From NCBI RefSeq assembly GCF_900103715.1, contig NZ_FNHL01000002.1:744001-808000 (forward strand): a DNA stretch of 64,000 nucleotides. Reading direction: 5' to 3'. Below the pieces are notes generated by a model. That model was not told the DNA's origin, did not search any database, and saw only the letters and a list, made by a program, of their open reading frames with translations. Shown here one piece after another: positions 25,201-33,096 of this stretch (position 1 is its first letter; every line of letters starts with the position of its first letter). Both the position numbers and the translations under genes were made by a program. The DNA is from Halogranum gelatinilyticum. Lineage in GTDB: Archaea; Halobacteriota; Halobacteria; Halobacteriales; Haloferacaceae.

Positions 25201-26850
25201 TCACTCGGGACGTGGCGTCACCGTGTCCGGAGCCGCGTCGTACCGGAACTCGAACCGCGCACCCGTCTCGGCGTGTTCGGCGTCGGTCACGTCGACGGCC
25301 CAGCCGTGGGCTTCGGCGATGCGGCGTACGATGGGCAGGCCGAAACCGGTCCCCTCCTTGCGACTCGTCACTCCCGGCTCGAACACGCGGCTGTGCTCGC
25401 CTTCGGGGATGCCCGGCCCGTCGTCCTCAACGTAGAACCCGGCGTCGTCGTCCAGCAGGCCGACCGTGATACGGACGTCCGTCTCCGGTTCGTTGTCGGC
25501 CGTTGCCGTCCCGTGTTTCGTGCTGTCGTCGGGCCATGCCCGGGTACGCGTGGAACCGCGTTCCACGCTATCCTCGGCCTGTGGCCGACTGCTCGTGGAG
25601 CCGTGCTCGACCGAATTCCGAAACAGGTTCTCGAGCAGTTCGCGGAGGCGGCTCTCGTCGGCTCGGGCCGTCCCGAGCGGGCTAGCGACGTCGAGCGTCG
25701 CGCCCGGCTCGCAACAGATCTCCCAGGCGTCGGCGACGACGGACGCCAGGTCGACGTCGGTGCAGTCGGCGACGTCGGTGCCCGTCCGCGCCAGCGTGAG
25801 GACGTCGGCGATGAGCTCTTCCATCCGCTTGTGGGCGTCAGCGACACGGTCGAAATACTCGTCGTCGCCCGTCTCGCGGGCGAGTTCGAGATAGCCCTGT
25901 GCGGTGTTGAGCGGGTTCCGCAGGTCGTGGGTGACGACGCTCGCGAACTCGCTCAGCCGCTCGTTCTGTCGTTCGAGCAGCCGCCGGTAGGCCTCCTGCT
26001 GGCTCACGTCGACCGTCACGCCGATGAGTCCGGCGACGGTACCGTCGGCGTCGTACCACGGCACCTTCGAGGTGAGAACCCACCCCTCGTGGCCGTCTTC
26101 TAGGGTGTCGGCGTCGTCAAGCAAGTCGCTGTCGAGCAACGTCTCGTCGCCAAAGGGGTCGTCGCTGTAGTGGTCTCGGAGTCCGGTGGCGTCGAACCGC
26201 CCCTCGTCGTCGTGGATGAGCGGTTCGCGTTTGTGGAGGATGGGCTCGTTTTCGGTGATGACCCGCATATCGTCCGCGTGGGCGTTCCCGCTGTTCGCGT
26301 TGTCGTACAGTTCGACGTCGGTCTTGCCGACGAACTGCTCGGGGTCGTCCGTGTACGCGCTGCTGACGCGGAGATGTCTGCCTTCGGTGTCCTTGACGTA
26401 CAGATGGAGGGGAATCCGTTCGAAGAGCGCGTCGAGCAGGTTCGTCGTCTCCACGTGTTCGCGCTCGCGCCGACGGTTCTCGACGGCTGCCTCGACGCGG
26501 GCGACGAGCAGCCGCGTCGCGTCGGCCACGTCGGCAGGGACGACGTCCGTCGCTCCGGCGTCGAGTGCCGCACCGGGTGTCACGGCCGTCGTCGGCCGAA
26601 AGACGACGATGGGCACGTCGGTGTCGACCTCGCGAACCGCCTCGACGACCGTCGAGACGGGAGTCTCCCCCGGCGCGACGACGACGCAGTCAACCGTCTC
26701 TATCGAGCACGCCGTTGTGACGTCGGCCGCTTCCTCGACTTCGATCCCGTCAAGCGCGTCTGTGAGTGCCGAGACGGCCGGCTCCGTCGACTCACCGACT
26801 ACGAGCACGCTCCTGTTGGCCGTCTCGAGTATAGACACTTCTTGATTCAA
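25201..26850 (-). CDS. Orphan PAS-containing sensor histidine kinase
   Basis: 549 residues. Residues about 14-125 resemble a degenerate receiver domain ('VLVVGESTEPAVSALTDAL', 'TDVPIVVFRP'); 135-285 are a PAS domain ('LFERIPLHLYVKDTEGRHLRVS' ... 'IGVTVDVSQQEAYRRLLERQNERL'); the HisKA box has the phospho-acceptor H308 in HDLRNPL; and the HATPase has the N box 'LLENLFRNSVEHG', 'VEDDGPGIP' and 'GTGFGLPIV'. Between N and G boxes is a low-complexity insert that repeats the N box. No membrane segment and no response regulator gene nearby, so it is a cytosolic orphan kinase. The TTG start at 26850 is uncertain; GTG 26838 is an alternative. Confidence 0.88.
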   Translation of the reverse strand: MNQEVSILETANRSVLVVGESTEPAVSALTDALDGIEVEEAADVTTACSIETVDCVVVAPGETPVSTVVEAVREVDTDVPIVVFRPTTAVTPGAALDAGATDVVPADVADATRLLVARVEAAVENRRREREHVETTNLLDALFERIPLHLYVKDTEGRHLRVSSAYTDDPEQFVGKTDVELYDNANSGNAHADDMRVITENEPILHKREPLIHDDEGRFDATGLRDHYSDDPFGDETLLDSDLLDDADTLEDGHEGWVLTSKVPWYDADGTVAGLIGVTVDVSQQEAYRRLLERQNERLSEFASVVTHDLRNPLNTAQGYLELARETGDDEYFDRVADAHKRMEELIADVLTLARTGTDVADCTDVDLASVVADAWEICCEPGATLDVASPLGTARADESRLRELLENLFRNSVEHGSTSSRPQAEDSVERGSTRTRAWPDDSTKHGTATADNEPETDVRITVGLLDDDAGFYVEDDGPGIPEGEHSRVFEPGVTSRKEGTGFGLPIVRRIAEAHGWAVDVTDAEHAETGARFEFRYDAAPDTVTPRPE

Positions 26851-27005
26851 TGGGTCGGAGGGTAGTCATTAACGTTTCGTAATACCACTCGCTTCTGTCA
26901 GTTACTGCCCCTCCTCGCGGGCTGGCGGCCGCCATGCACCGCCGACCATCTCGAACGGTGGACCGTGACGGCCGCCGGTCACGGACCAGTGTCCGACGAA
27001 AGGAG

Positions 27006-27014
27006 AACACTTAG
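27006..27014 (+). promoter_or_regulatory. Possible TATA box of pyrF
   Basis: AACACTTAG lies about 28-30 nt before the pyrF ATG, the spacing of a leaderless promoter. Confidence 0.4.
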
Positions 27015-27039
27015 TCTCCCGGCCCGAGAGCCACCGCCA

Positions 27040-27837
27040 ATGAGCGAGCAGTTCTTCGACCGACTCGAAGATCGCATCGAACGTGCCGACAGCGTCGTCT
27101 CGGTCGGTCTCGACACCGACCCGAAACGGATTCCCGAGCAGCTGCAGGACAAGGACCTACCACAGTGGGCGTTCAACCGCCGCATCATCGACGCGACCCA
27201 CGAACACGCCGCCTGCTACAAGCCGAACGCGGCGTTCTACGAGGGTGCCGACGGCTGGCGGTCGCTGCGCGAGACGGTCGCCTACGCCCACGGTAAGGAC
27301 GTCCCCGTGCTCTTGGACGCCAAACGCGCTGACATCGGCAACACGACCCGGCAGTACGCCAACCTGCTCGACCACGTCGACGCCATCACGGTCAACCCCT
27401 ACATGGGTCGGGACTCGCTGCAGCCGTTCCTCGACCGCGCCGACAAAGGCGTCTTCGTCCTCTGTCGCACCTCGAACCCCGGCGGCGCGGACCTCCAGGA
27501 CCTCGAACTCGCTTCGGGCGAGACCGTCTACGAGCGGGTCGCCGCGCTCGCGGACCTCTGGAACGAACACGGCAACGTCGGGCTCGTCGTCGGCGCGACG
27601 GCACCCGAGGAACTCGAATCCATCCGCGAGCAGGTCCCGGACCTGCCGTTCCTCGTGCCCGGCGTCGGCGCGCAGGGCGGCGACGCCGAGGCGGCCGTCG
27701 AACACGGCCTCGCCGACGGGGTCGGTCTCGTCAACTCCTCGCGCGGCATCATCTTCGCGAGCGAGGGCGAGAACTTCGACAAGGCCGCGGGCAACGCGGC
27801 TCGGCGGCTGAAGCGGCGGCTCAACGAGTTCCGGTAG
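27040..27837 (+). CDS. pyrF: Orotidine 5'-phosphate decarboxylase
   Basis: 265 residues. The catalytic Lys-Asp network is in LLDAKRADIGNTT (about residues 88-100), 'SVGLDTDPKRIP' opens the barrel, 'ITVNPYMGRDSL' and 'LCRTSNPGG' follow, and 'LVPGVGAQGGD' is the phosphate-binding loop. This is the larger type 2 OMP decarboxylase form. It makes UMP, the last step of de novo pyrimidine synthesis. A 19-bp tandem repeat begins in the last codons and runs 70 bp beyond the stop. Confidence 0.95.
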   Translation: MSEQFFDRLEDRIERADSVVSVGLDTDPKRIPEQLQDKDLPQWAFNRRIIDATHEHAACYKPNAAFYEGADGWRSLRETVAYAHGKDVPVLLDAKRADIGNTTRQYANLLDHVDAITVNPYMGRDSLQPFLDRADKGVFVLCRTSNPGGADLQDLELASGETVYERVAALADLWNEHGNVGLVVGATAPEELESIREQVPDLPFLVPGVGAQGGDAEAAVEHGLADGVGLVNSSRGIIFASEGENFDKAAGNAARRLKRRLNEFR

Positions 27838-27912
27838 CCTGTACGAGTTCCGATAGTCTGTACGAGTTCCGGTAGCCAGTACGCGTTCCGGTAGCCAGTA
27901 CGCGTTCCGGTG
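27828..27912. repeat. 19-bp tandem repeat, about 4.4 copies
   Basis: Units starting GTTCCGGTAGCC at 27828, 27847, 27866 and 27885, with a partial fifth from 27904. The last two full copies are identical. The first unit includes the end and stop codon of pyrF, so the repeat seems to have grown from the gene's own 3' end. Confidence 0.85.
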
Positions 27913-27940
27913 GTGTGTCTCTATCTCTCCACGCGCGGAA

Positions 27941-28081
27941 TCAGTAGACCAGACCGACCGAGTTGACGTGGTCGGCGAGTGCCTCGGGCGTGCGAAACAG
28001 TTTCCCGCAGGCGTCACAGCGGTACCGCGGCTCCACCGTCCCGCTCGCCGTTTCGGTTGTCGTCGTCACATCTGTCGTCAT
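27941..28081 (-). CDS. Small C2H2-like zinc-finger protein, 46 aa
   Basis: 46 residues: a Thr-rich N-terminus (MTTDVTTTTETASG) and then a single finger-like element 'YRCDACGKLFRTPEALADHVNSVGLVY'. It has the CxxC knuckle, the hydrophobic Phe and Leu and the first His of a classical C2H2 finger, but the second His is missing before the stop, so zinc binding would need another ligand or a dimer. It is shorter than the usual annotation cut-off. It is convergent with pyrF and 70 bp from another small zinc protein gene. Confidence 0.6.
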   Translation of the reverse strand: MTTDVTTTTETASGTVEPRYRCDACGKLFRTPEALADHVNSVGLVY

Positions 28082-28151
28082 CACGTGGAGACGACGCGCC
28101 GTGGGGAGTTAGCCTTCGCCGTCGGCCACGTCACCAGCACCGACGGAGGGG

Positions 28152-28355
28152 TCACCGCATCCCCGTCGGCCCGGAACCGGAGCGACCGGGACCGCCGTCG
28201 TCCCCGTCGTCACCGTCGCCGAACACCGACGCACACCGGCTACAGACGCCGTGGGTCCGGTCGAAGTGTTTCTCGCAGACGTTCGTCCCACACTGCCGAC
28301 AGCCGCGGGTCGCCGTCGCCGACTCACACACCTGACAGAGACCGGTGACGCTCAT
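28152..28355 (-). CDS. Small Cys-rich putative zinc-binding protein, 67 aa
   Basis: 67 residues. The N-terminal 45 contain CQVC, CRQC, 'NVCEKHFDRTHGVCSRC', a spacing like cross-brace fingers of the HIT/B-box/AN1 kind with two zinc sites. The C-terminal part is low-complexity, rich in Gly, Asp and Ser (GDGDDGDDGGPG). Family unknown to me by name; similar small zinc proteins are abundant in Halobacteria. It is divergent from the DnaJ-domain gene and lies next to another small zinc-finger gene. Confidence 0.7.
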   Translation of the reverse strand: MSVTGLCQVCESATATRGCRQCGTNVCEKHFDRTHGVCSRCASVFGDGDDGDDGGPGRSGSGPTGMR

Positions 28356-28428
28356 GACACGGGCTTCGGCGGCCAGCCACTTGACTCCGGGGCGAGAGCC
28401 TTACAACCGTCGACTCCATAGTGCGCTC

Positions 28429-28950
28429 GTGGACCGCGACCAGCTCGTGATGGCGCTCGCCTCGGTGTTCGCAGGGCTGACCGTCCTCGTGGCGGTGCTC
28501 GGCTTCGTCTTCCAGCCGTTCCTCCTCATCGTGGCCCTGCCGTTCGGAGCGACCGCCTACTTCATGTGGTTCCAGGCCAGCGGCCGCCTCGACGACCGGA
28601 CCCGCCGCCGCGTCGGCCAAGGCCGCGACCGGGAGCCACGGGGCGGCTTCGGGGCCGGTGCCCGTCGGGAGAACGTCCGCGACAACTACCGCCGGGCGAC
28701 AAACGGTGCTCGGGGTGCGCGAGGTGCGCGGGGCGCGCGCGCTGGCGGGACCCGCGGCGCGCCGAGTGCCCGACAGGGACCGTCGCGTGCGGAGGCCTAC
28801 CGGGCACTCGGTCTCGACAGCGACGCCAGCGACGAGGACGTGAAGCGTGCCTACCGCTCGAAGGTGAAGGAAGTCCATCCCGACACCGAAGACGGCAGCG
28901 AGGAGGCGTTCAAACGGGTCAACCGAGCCTACGAGACCCTGACTGACTAA
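28429..28950 (+). CDS. Membrane-anchored J-domain protein
   Basis: 173 residues starting at GTG. Two hydrophobic helices come first (LVMALASVFAGLTVLVAVLG and FVFQPFLLIVALPFGA in pieces), then an Arg/Gly-rich linker containing GAR tripeptide repeats, and a C-terminal J domain 'EAYRALGLDSDASDEDVKRAYRSKVKEVHPDTED' with the HPD motif that stimulates DnaK. The protein probably recruits Hsp70 to the membrane. GTG 28429 (VDRDQLVMAL) is preferred over ATG 28450 because it keeps the polar start before the first helix; the ORF is open to 28345. Confidence 0.82.
   Translation: MDRDQLVMALASVFAGLTVLVAVLGFVFQPFLLIVALPFGATAYFMWFQASGRLDDRTRRRVGQGRDREPRGGFGAGARRENVRDNYRRATNGARGARGARGARAGGTRGAPSARQGPSRAEAYRALGLDSDASDEDVKRAYRSKVKEVHPDTEDGSEEAFKRVNRAYETLTD
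28705..28740. repeat. 9-bp coding microsatellite (GAR repeats)
   Basis: Four copies of a GGTGCGCGG-type unit inside the J-domain gene, coding for Gly-Ala-Arg repeats in the linker between membrane and J domain. The number of units could vary between strains. Confidence 0.7.
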
Positions 28951-29073
28951 CGCAGTAGACTGCTCGAGGCTGATTTTCACCGCGACGACGGCCGAGAAGC
29001 GCGCTGAAGGCTCCGTACGGTTGGGTTCGGACCCGAGGCCTATTGTGGTATGGGTACTCACAACACGAAAAGG

Positions 29074-29081
29074 GCTTTATC
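29074..29081 (+). promoter_or_regulatory. TATA box of the GTPBP1-like gene
   Basis: GCTTTATC lies 26-28 nt before ATG 29104, the spacing of a leaderless transcript; it supports ATG 29104 over the in-frame start at 29050. Confidence 0.55.
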
Positions 29082-29103
29082 AGGTGGTTGCCTAATCCCG
29101 TCC

Positions 29104-30738
29104 ATGAGCGCGGACCGGGCCGTTCTGAACGAGGCCCTCGAGCGCGGCGAAGAAGAGGGTGGCTCCATCGAATTCAAAGAGCGACTCTCGCGTGACCTCC
29201 ACCTTGCCGACGGCAGAATGGAGAGCCTCGCCGCCCAACTGCGACACCGTGTACTGTCCGGCGACGGCGAAGCCATGTACGTGGTCGGCGTCACCGACGA
29301 CGGCGGCATCGCCGGAATCTCCCCCGCTGCCTTCTCCGAGACGATGGACGTCCTCTCGCTCTTGGCCGAAGAAGCGGGTGCCCACATCGAGAACGTCGAG
29401 ACGTGGGGCGTCAACGGCGACGGGACGGGGACCGAGGGAGCCGAGGGCGACCGTGGTATCGTCGGTATCGCCACCATCCGAGAGGGTGCCTACCTCGAAT
29501 CCGACGACAACCACATCATCGTCGGCACCGCCGGCCACGTCGACCACGGCAAGAGCACGCTCGTCGGCTCGCTCGTCACGGGGCAGGCCGACGACGGCAA
29601 CGGCGGGACGCGCGGCTTCCTCGACGTCCAGCCCCACGAGGTCGAACGCGGCCTCTCGGCGGACCTCTCCTACGCCGTCTACGGCTTCGACGACGACGGC
29701 CCGGTCCACATGGACAACCCCCACCGCCGGACCGACCGGGCGCGAGTCGTCGAGACCGCAGACCGGCTCGTCTCCTTCGTCGACACCGTCGGCCACGAGC
29801 CGTGGCTCCGCACGACCATCCGGGGACTGGTCGGCCAGAAACTCGACTACGGAATGCTCGTCGTCGCCGCCGACGACGGCCCGACGCGGACGACCCGCGA
29901 ACATCTCGGTATCCTGCTCGCGACGGAACTCCCCACCGTGGTCGCGCTGACGAAGGTCGACGCCGTCAGCGAGGAGCGCGTCCTCGAGGTCGAACGCGAG
30001 GTCGAACGGCTCCTGCGTGACGTCGGTAAGACGCCGCTGCTCGTCGAACGCCACGGCGTCGAGGCCGCCGTCGACGAGATCAGCTCCTCGGTGGTCCCCG
30101 TCGTCCGCACGAGTGCCGTGACGATGCAGGGGCTGGACACGCTCGACCAGCTGTTCGAGCGACTCCCGAAGACGAGTGCCGAAGGCGGCCATTTCCGACT
30201 GTACATCGACCGGACCTACTCGGTCACGGGCGTCGGCGCGGTCGCGTCGGGAACCGTCACCTCGGGGTCCGTCGAGGCGGGCGACACGCTCCTCCTCGGG
30301 CCGATGTCGAACGGCGAGTTCCGCGAGGTGGAGGTCCGCTCCATCGAAATGCACTACCACCGCGTCGACCGCGCCGCAGCGGGCCGAATCGTCGGCATCG
30401 CGCTCAAGGGCGTGAAGGAGGCCGAAATCGACCGCGGGATGGTGCTCGTCGAACCCGACGCCGAACCAGCGTCGGTCCGGTCGTTCGAGGCCGACGTGAT
30501 GGTGCTCAACCATCCCACACGCATCGGCGACGGCTACGAACCCGTCATCCATCTCGAGACCGTGAGCGAGGCCGCCGTCTTCTACCCGGAGGGAGGCCAG
30601 CTGCTCCCGGGCGACACCGGCCACGCCCGCGTCGAGTTCAAGTTCCGGCCGTACCACGTTCAGGAGGGCCAGCGGTTCGTCTTCCGCGAGGGCCAGAGCA
30701 AGGGCGTCGGGACTGTGACGAAGGTCTACCGCGACTGA
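29104..30738 (+). CDS. GTPBP1-family translational GTPase
   Basis: 544 residues. The first 130 residues ('SIEFKERLSRDLHL', 'MYVVGVTDDGGIAGIS', 'LLAEEAGAHIENVE') match the N-terminal domain of GTPBP1/2-like proteins. The G domain follows: G1 GHVDHGKST (about 144-152), G3 DTVGHEPW, G4 TKVD. Two elongation-factor-type beta barrels complete the protein ('TYSVTGVGAVASGTVTSGSV', 'GDTGHARVEFKFRPYHVQEGQRFVFREG' in parts). Eukaryotic GTPBP1 acts in mRNA surveillance and non-canonical tRNA delivery; the archaeal role is not established. It is convergent with the MinD-like ATPase. Confidence 0.9.
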   Translation: MSADRAVLNEALERGEEEGGSIEFKERLSRDLHLADGRMESLAAQLRHRVLSGDGEAMYVVGVTDDGGIAGISPAAFSETMDVLSLLAEEAGAHIENVETWGVNGDGTGTEGAEGDRGIVGIATIREGAYLESDDNHIIVGTAGHVDHGKSTLVGSLVTGQADDGNGGTRGFLDVQPHEVERGLSADLSYAVYGFDDDGPVHMDNPHRRTDRARVVETADRLVSFVDTVGHEPWLRTTIRGLVGQKLDYGMLVVAADDGPTRTTREHLGILLATELPTVVALTKVDAVSEERVLEVEREVERLLRDVGKTPLLVERHGVEAAVDEISSSVVPVVRTSAVTMQGLDTLDQLFERLPKTSAEGGHFRLYIDRTYSVTGVGAVASGTVTSGSVEAGDTLLLGPMSNGEFREVEVRSIEMHYHRVDRAAAGRIVGIALKGVKEAEIDRGMVLVEPDAEPASVRSFEADVMVLNHPTRIGDGYEPVIHLETVSEAAVFYPEGGQLLPGDTGHARVEFKFRPYHVQEGQRFVFREGQSKGVGTVTKVYRD

Positions 30739-30772
30739 GAGGCAGGGGTTCTCTTTTCGACCCCGAGCCGAC

Positions 30773-31504
30773 TTACCGCGACCGCGAGACTGCGAGCGAC
30801 TTCCCGACGTCTCTGAGTGCCGTCGCGGCGCGGCTCTCGGGCGTGTGGGTGATGACAGGCTCGCCCGCGTCGGTCGCTTCGGCGACGGCGTCGTCGTCAG
30901 GGACCGCCCCGAGAAGTTTGACGCCGACGTAGTTGGCGATGCGTTGTGGCTTCGGATGGTTCCCCGGACCGGTCCGGTTGACCACGATACCGGACGGACG
31001 GCTGCCGTACTGCCGCGTCGTCGTCTCCGTCCGGCGAGCGGTGTGGACCGCTGAGAGCCGGGGCGTCGTCACGAGCAGCGTCTCGTCGGCGGCGTCGAAC
31101 GCCTGAGACGCGCCATATCCCATCGCTGGCGGCGTGTCGAGGAGCACGAGGTCGTACTGCCGCTGGAGCACTTCGACGATCCGCGGGAGCCGGTCGACGT
31201 CGCTGACGGCGGCGGCTCGTGGGTCGGAGATGGGGAGGACGCCGTAGCCGTGGGCGGTGGTCGCGATGGCGTCGAACGCGGTCGCCTCCCCGGCGAAGAC
31301 GTCGTCGAGCGTCGGCCGGTTCGCGACGTCGAGATGGAGACCGTCGGCGACGTCCGGGGCGGCGATACTCGCCTCGACGACGACGACGGAGCGCGACGTG
31401 GAGACGAGTGCCGCGGCCAGGTTGAGACTGAGCGTCGTCTTGCCGACGCCGCCTTTGACGCCTGCGATGGCGACCGCGCGGCCACCGGCCACGGTCTCAG
31501 CCAC
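30773..31504 (-). CDS. MinD/ParA-family P-loop ATPase
   Basis: 243 residues with the deviant Walker A motif KGGVGKTT (about residues 17-24), switch II 'LVLLDTPPAMGYG' and the 'VVNRTGPGN' segment of the SIMIBI class. The C-terminus ('ALRDVGKSLAVSRSR') is basic and could be an amphipathic membrane-targeting helix as in MinD. Haloarchaea have several MinD homologues that position archaella, chemosensory arrays or other surface structures; this one has no such neighbour, so its cargo is unknown. An 8-bp inverted repeat lies about 70-100 bp upstream of the start. Confidence 0.88.
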   Translation of the reverse strand: MAETVAGGRAVAIAGVKGGVGKTTLSLNLAAALVSTSRSVVVVEASIAAPDVADGLHLDVANRPTLDDVFAGEATAFDAIATTAHGYGVLPISDPRAAAVSDVDRLPRIVEVLQRQYDLVLLDTPPAMGYGASQAFDAADETLLVTTPRLSAVHTARRTETTTRQYGSRPSGIVVNRTGPGNHPKPQRIANYVGVKLLGAVPDDDAVAEATDAGEPVITHTPESRAATALRDVGKSLAVSRSR

Positions 31505-31573
31505 CCCCCGCGCTACCGTCGTGTCGCGACGGCCGACAGCCCCGCCAACGGTCCCGCCAACACCCCAGCCGTA

Positions 31574-31607
31574 TCATGTCTACCGTGTTACAAGCTGACA
31601 GACATGA
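31574..31607. promoter_or_regulatory. Inverted repeat upstream of the MinD-like gene
   Basis: TCATGTCT (31574-31581) and AGACATGA (31600-31607) are perfect inverted copies 18 bp apart in the 151-bp gap between the MinD-like gene and the next one. It could be an operator. Confidence 0.4.
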
Positions 31608-31655
31608 CTGTTTCGGTGAAATGGGGATGGGCGAGAGAAAATCGGTCGGTACGGG

Positions 31656-32159
31656 TCAGTCGTCGGCGACGACGTAGCCGTTTTCAGTCTCTTCCGCCAG
31701 GTTCACGAGCACCAGCCACTCGAGGATGTCGCCGACGCGCTCGGCCCAGACGCGCTCCCACTCGCCGGGGTTCTTGTAGTGCTCCCAGACGGGGACCCGC
31801 TCTTTGAACGCCTCGAAGGCCGCGTCGGCCGTGAGTGAGTCGCCGTGTTCGGTGGCGTCTTCGAGCGCGGCGAGTACGTTCTCGGCCCCGTAGACCCGCC
31901 GTTGGATGGCGTCACGCAGATGGTCGGCCGTCGGCTCCGTCCGCAAACGTTTGAACCCCGAGGGGGTCTCCTCGGCGAGTTCCAGCGCGCGGAGGAAGGT
32001 GAGCCACGTCCGCGCGACGTCTCTACTCGGTAGGTCGAGCCGCCGCATCAGCCGCGCACAGCAGTCGTCCTCGGTGCCCGGCACGAGCGGGACGGCCCGC
32101 TGGGCGTCGGCGACGAAGTCGAGCGAATCGGGCGCGGTCGGGACGAGTTTGAACTTCAC
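31656..32159 (-). CDS. Conserved hypothetical protein in operon with mch
   Basis: 167 residues, GTG start, no signal peptide or membrane helix. It is mostly alpha-helical by sequence ('DDCCARLMRRLDLPSRDVARTWLTFLRALELAEET' in part; 'GEWERVWAERVGDILEWLVLVNLAEETENGYVVADD'), and both segments read like two winged-helix-type units ('LTFLRALELAEETPSGFKRL', 'LEWLVLVNLAEETENGYVV'). It starts 4 nt after the stop of mch and so is part of that operon. I do not recognise a named family; the two similar 'LAEET..G' wing-like motifs suggest an internal duplication and a DNA- or protein-binding role. Confidence 0.72.
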   Translation of the reverse strand: MKFKLVPTAPDSLDFVADAQRAVPLVPGTEDDCCARLMRRLDLPSRDVARTWLTFLRALELAEETPSGFKRLRTEPTADHLRDAIQRRVYGAENVLAALEDATEHGDSLTADAAFEAFKERVPVWEHYKNPGEWERVWAERVGDILEWLVLVNLAEETENGYVVADD

Positions 32160-32163
32160 GGCG

Positions 32164-33096
32164 TCAGAGACCGAACGAGTCGGCCAGGAGGTCCTCGTCG
32201 GTCTCGCCGTGGACGTAGGTCGGCCCGTTGGCGACGTCGATGGTGACCTGTGCGGGCGCGAAGACCGTCTCCGGCACGTCGTAGAAGTCCCAGTCGGCGG
32301 CCTCGAAGATGTCGTAGAACGACGTCCCGTACTCGTCGGCGGCCGTCGAGACGACCTCGTCGAAGCGGTCGAAGTCCTCGCGGACGTGCAGGTAGACCTG
32401 CCCGCCGTAGGCCAGCGCGTCGTTCGTCCGGCCCATGGCGACGCCCTCGTCGTAGCTGACGGGCGCGACCGGCGCGGTACCGGACGCCGAGATGATGTCG
32501 AGCGGGTCGTAGCCGAGTTCCATCAGCCGGAAGGCCGCGAGTTCTGCGGCCCGAGCGGCGATAGTGACGCTGCCGACCATGCTGCCCGCGGGGTAGGTCG
32601 GCAGGAAGACGGCGGAGGGGTTGACCTCCGCGAGGTCCGCGACGTGTTGGGCCACCTCGTCGTCCGGCAACTGGACGCTCTCGATGGCGAGGACGGTCAG
32701 GTCGAACTCGTCGTAGTAGCCGAGTCGCTCGAACTCCGTCTCCTGGCCGACGAGCGCGCGGGCAGGACCGGAGCCGAGCCCGTCGAAGCCCTCGAACTCC
32801 AGCTCCCAGCCCGCCTTCTGCGACCCGAGGAGGGCGATTCCGGGGTGGTCGGTCGACAGTTCGACGTGCGGGAGGGGTGCACCGGCGACCTCGTCCATCC
32901 GAGTTTGGACGGTGGCAAGGCCGGCGGTCTGGATCTCTGCGAGGAGAAGCCCGGCCTCCATGCCGCCGTCGGCCTCGACGCCGAAGTCGAGGACCGTCGC
33001 CTCCGAGTCGAGCTCGTAGGCCGCGATGTTGAGCTCGTCGGCGAAGTCCAGGGCCTCGTCGACGAGTTCGATAGCCATCCGGTTGATGCTGTCCAT
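32164..33096 (-). CDS. mch: Methenyltetrahydromethanopterin cyclohydrolase
   Basis: 310 residues. The family pattern is clear: 'SINRMAIELVDEALDFADELN', 'LPHVELSTDHPGIALLGSQKAGWEL', 'PSAVFLPTYPAGSMVGSVTIAAR', 'DIISASGTAPVAPVSYDEGVAMGRTNDALAYGG' in parts. The enzyme interconverts methenyl- and formyl-tetrahydromethanopterin (or a folate in non-methanogens). Halobacteria keep this gene though they are not methanogens, probably for folate-type C1 metabolism. A TATA-like element on the minus strand (33118-33126) lies about 26 nt before the ATG. Confidence 0.94.
   Translation of the reverse strand: MDSINRMAIELVDEALDFADELNIAAYELDSEATVLDFGVEADGGMEAGLLLAEIQTAGLATVQTRMDEVAGAPLPHVELSTDHPGIALLGSQKAGWELEFEGFDGLGSGPARALVGQETEFERLGYYDEFDLTVLAIESVQLPDDEVAQHVADLAEVNPSAVFLPTYPAGSMVGSVTIAARAAELAAFRLMELGYDPLDIISASGTAPVAPVSYDEGVAMGRTNDALAYGGQVYLHVREDFDRFDEVVSTAADEYGTSFYDIFEAADWDFYDVPETVFAPAQVTIDVANGPTYVHGETDEDLLADSFGL

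Noticed and set aside
27828-27912. CRISPR array or attachment site
   Set aside because: Units are directly adjacent without spacers, and no integrase or tRNA is close.
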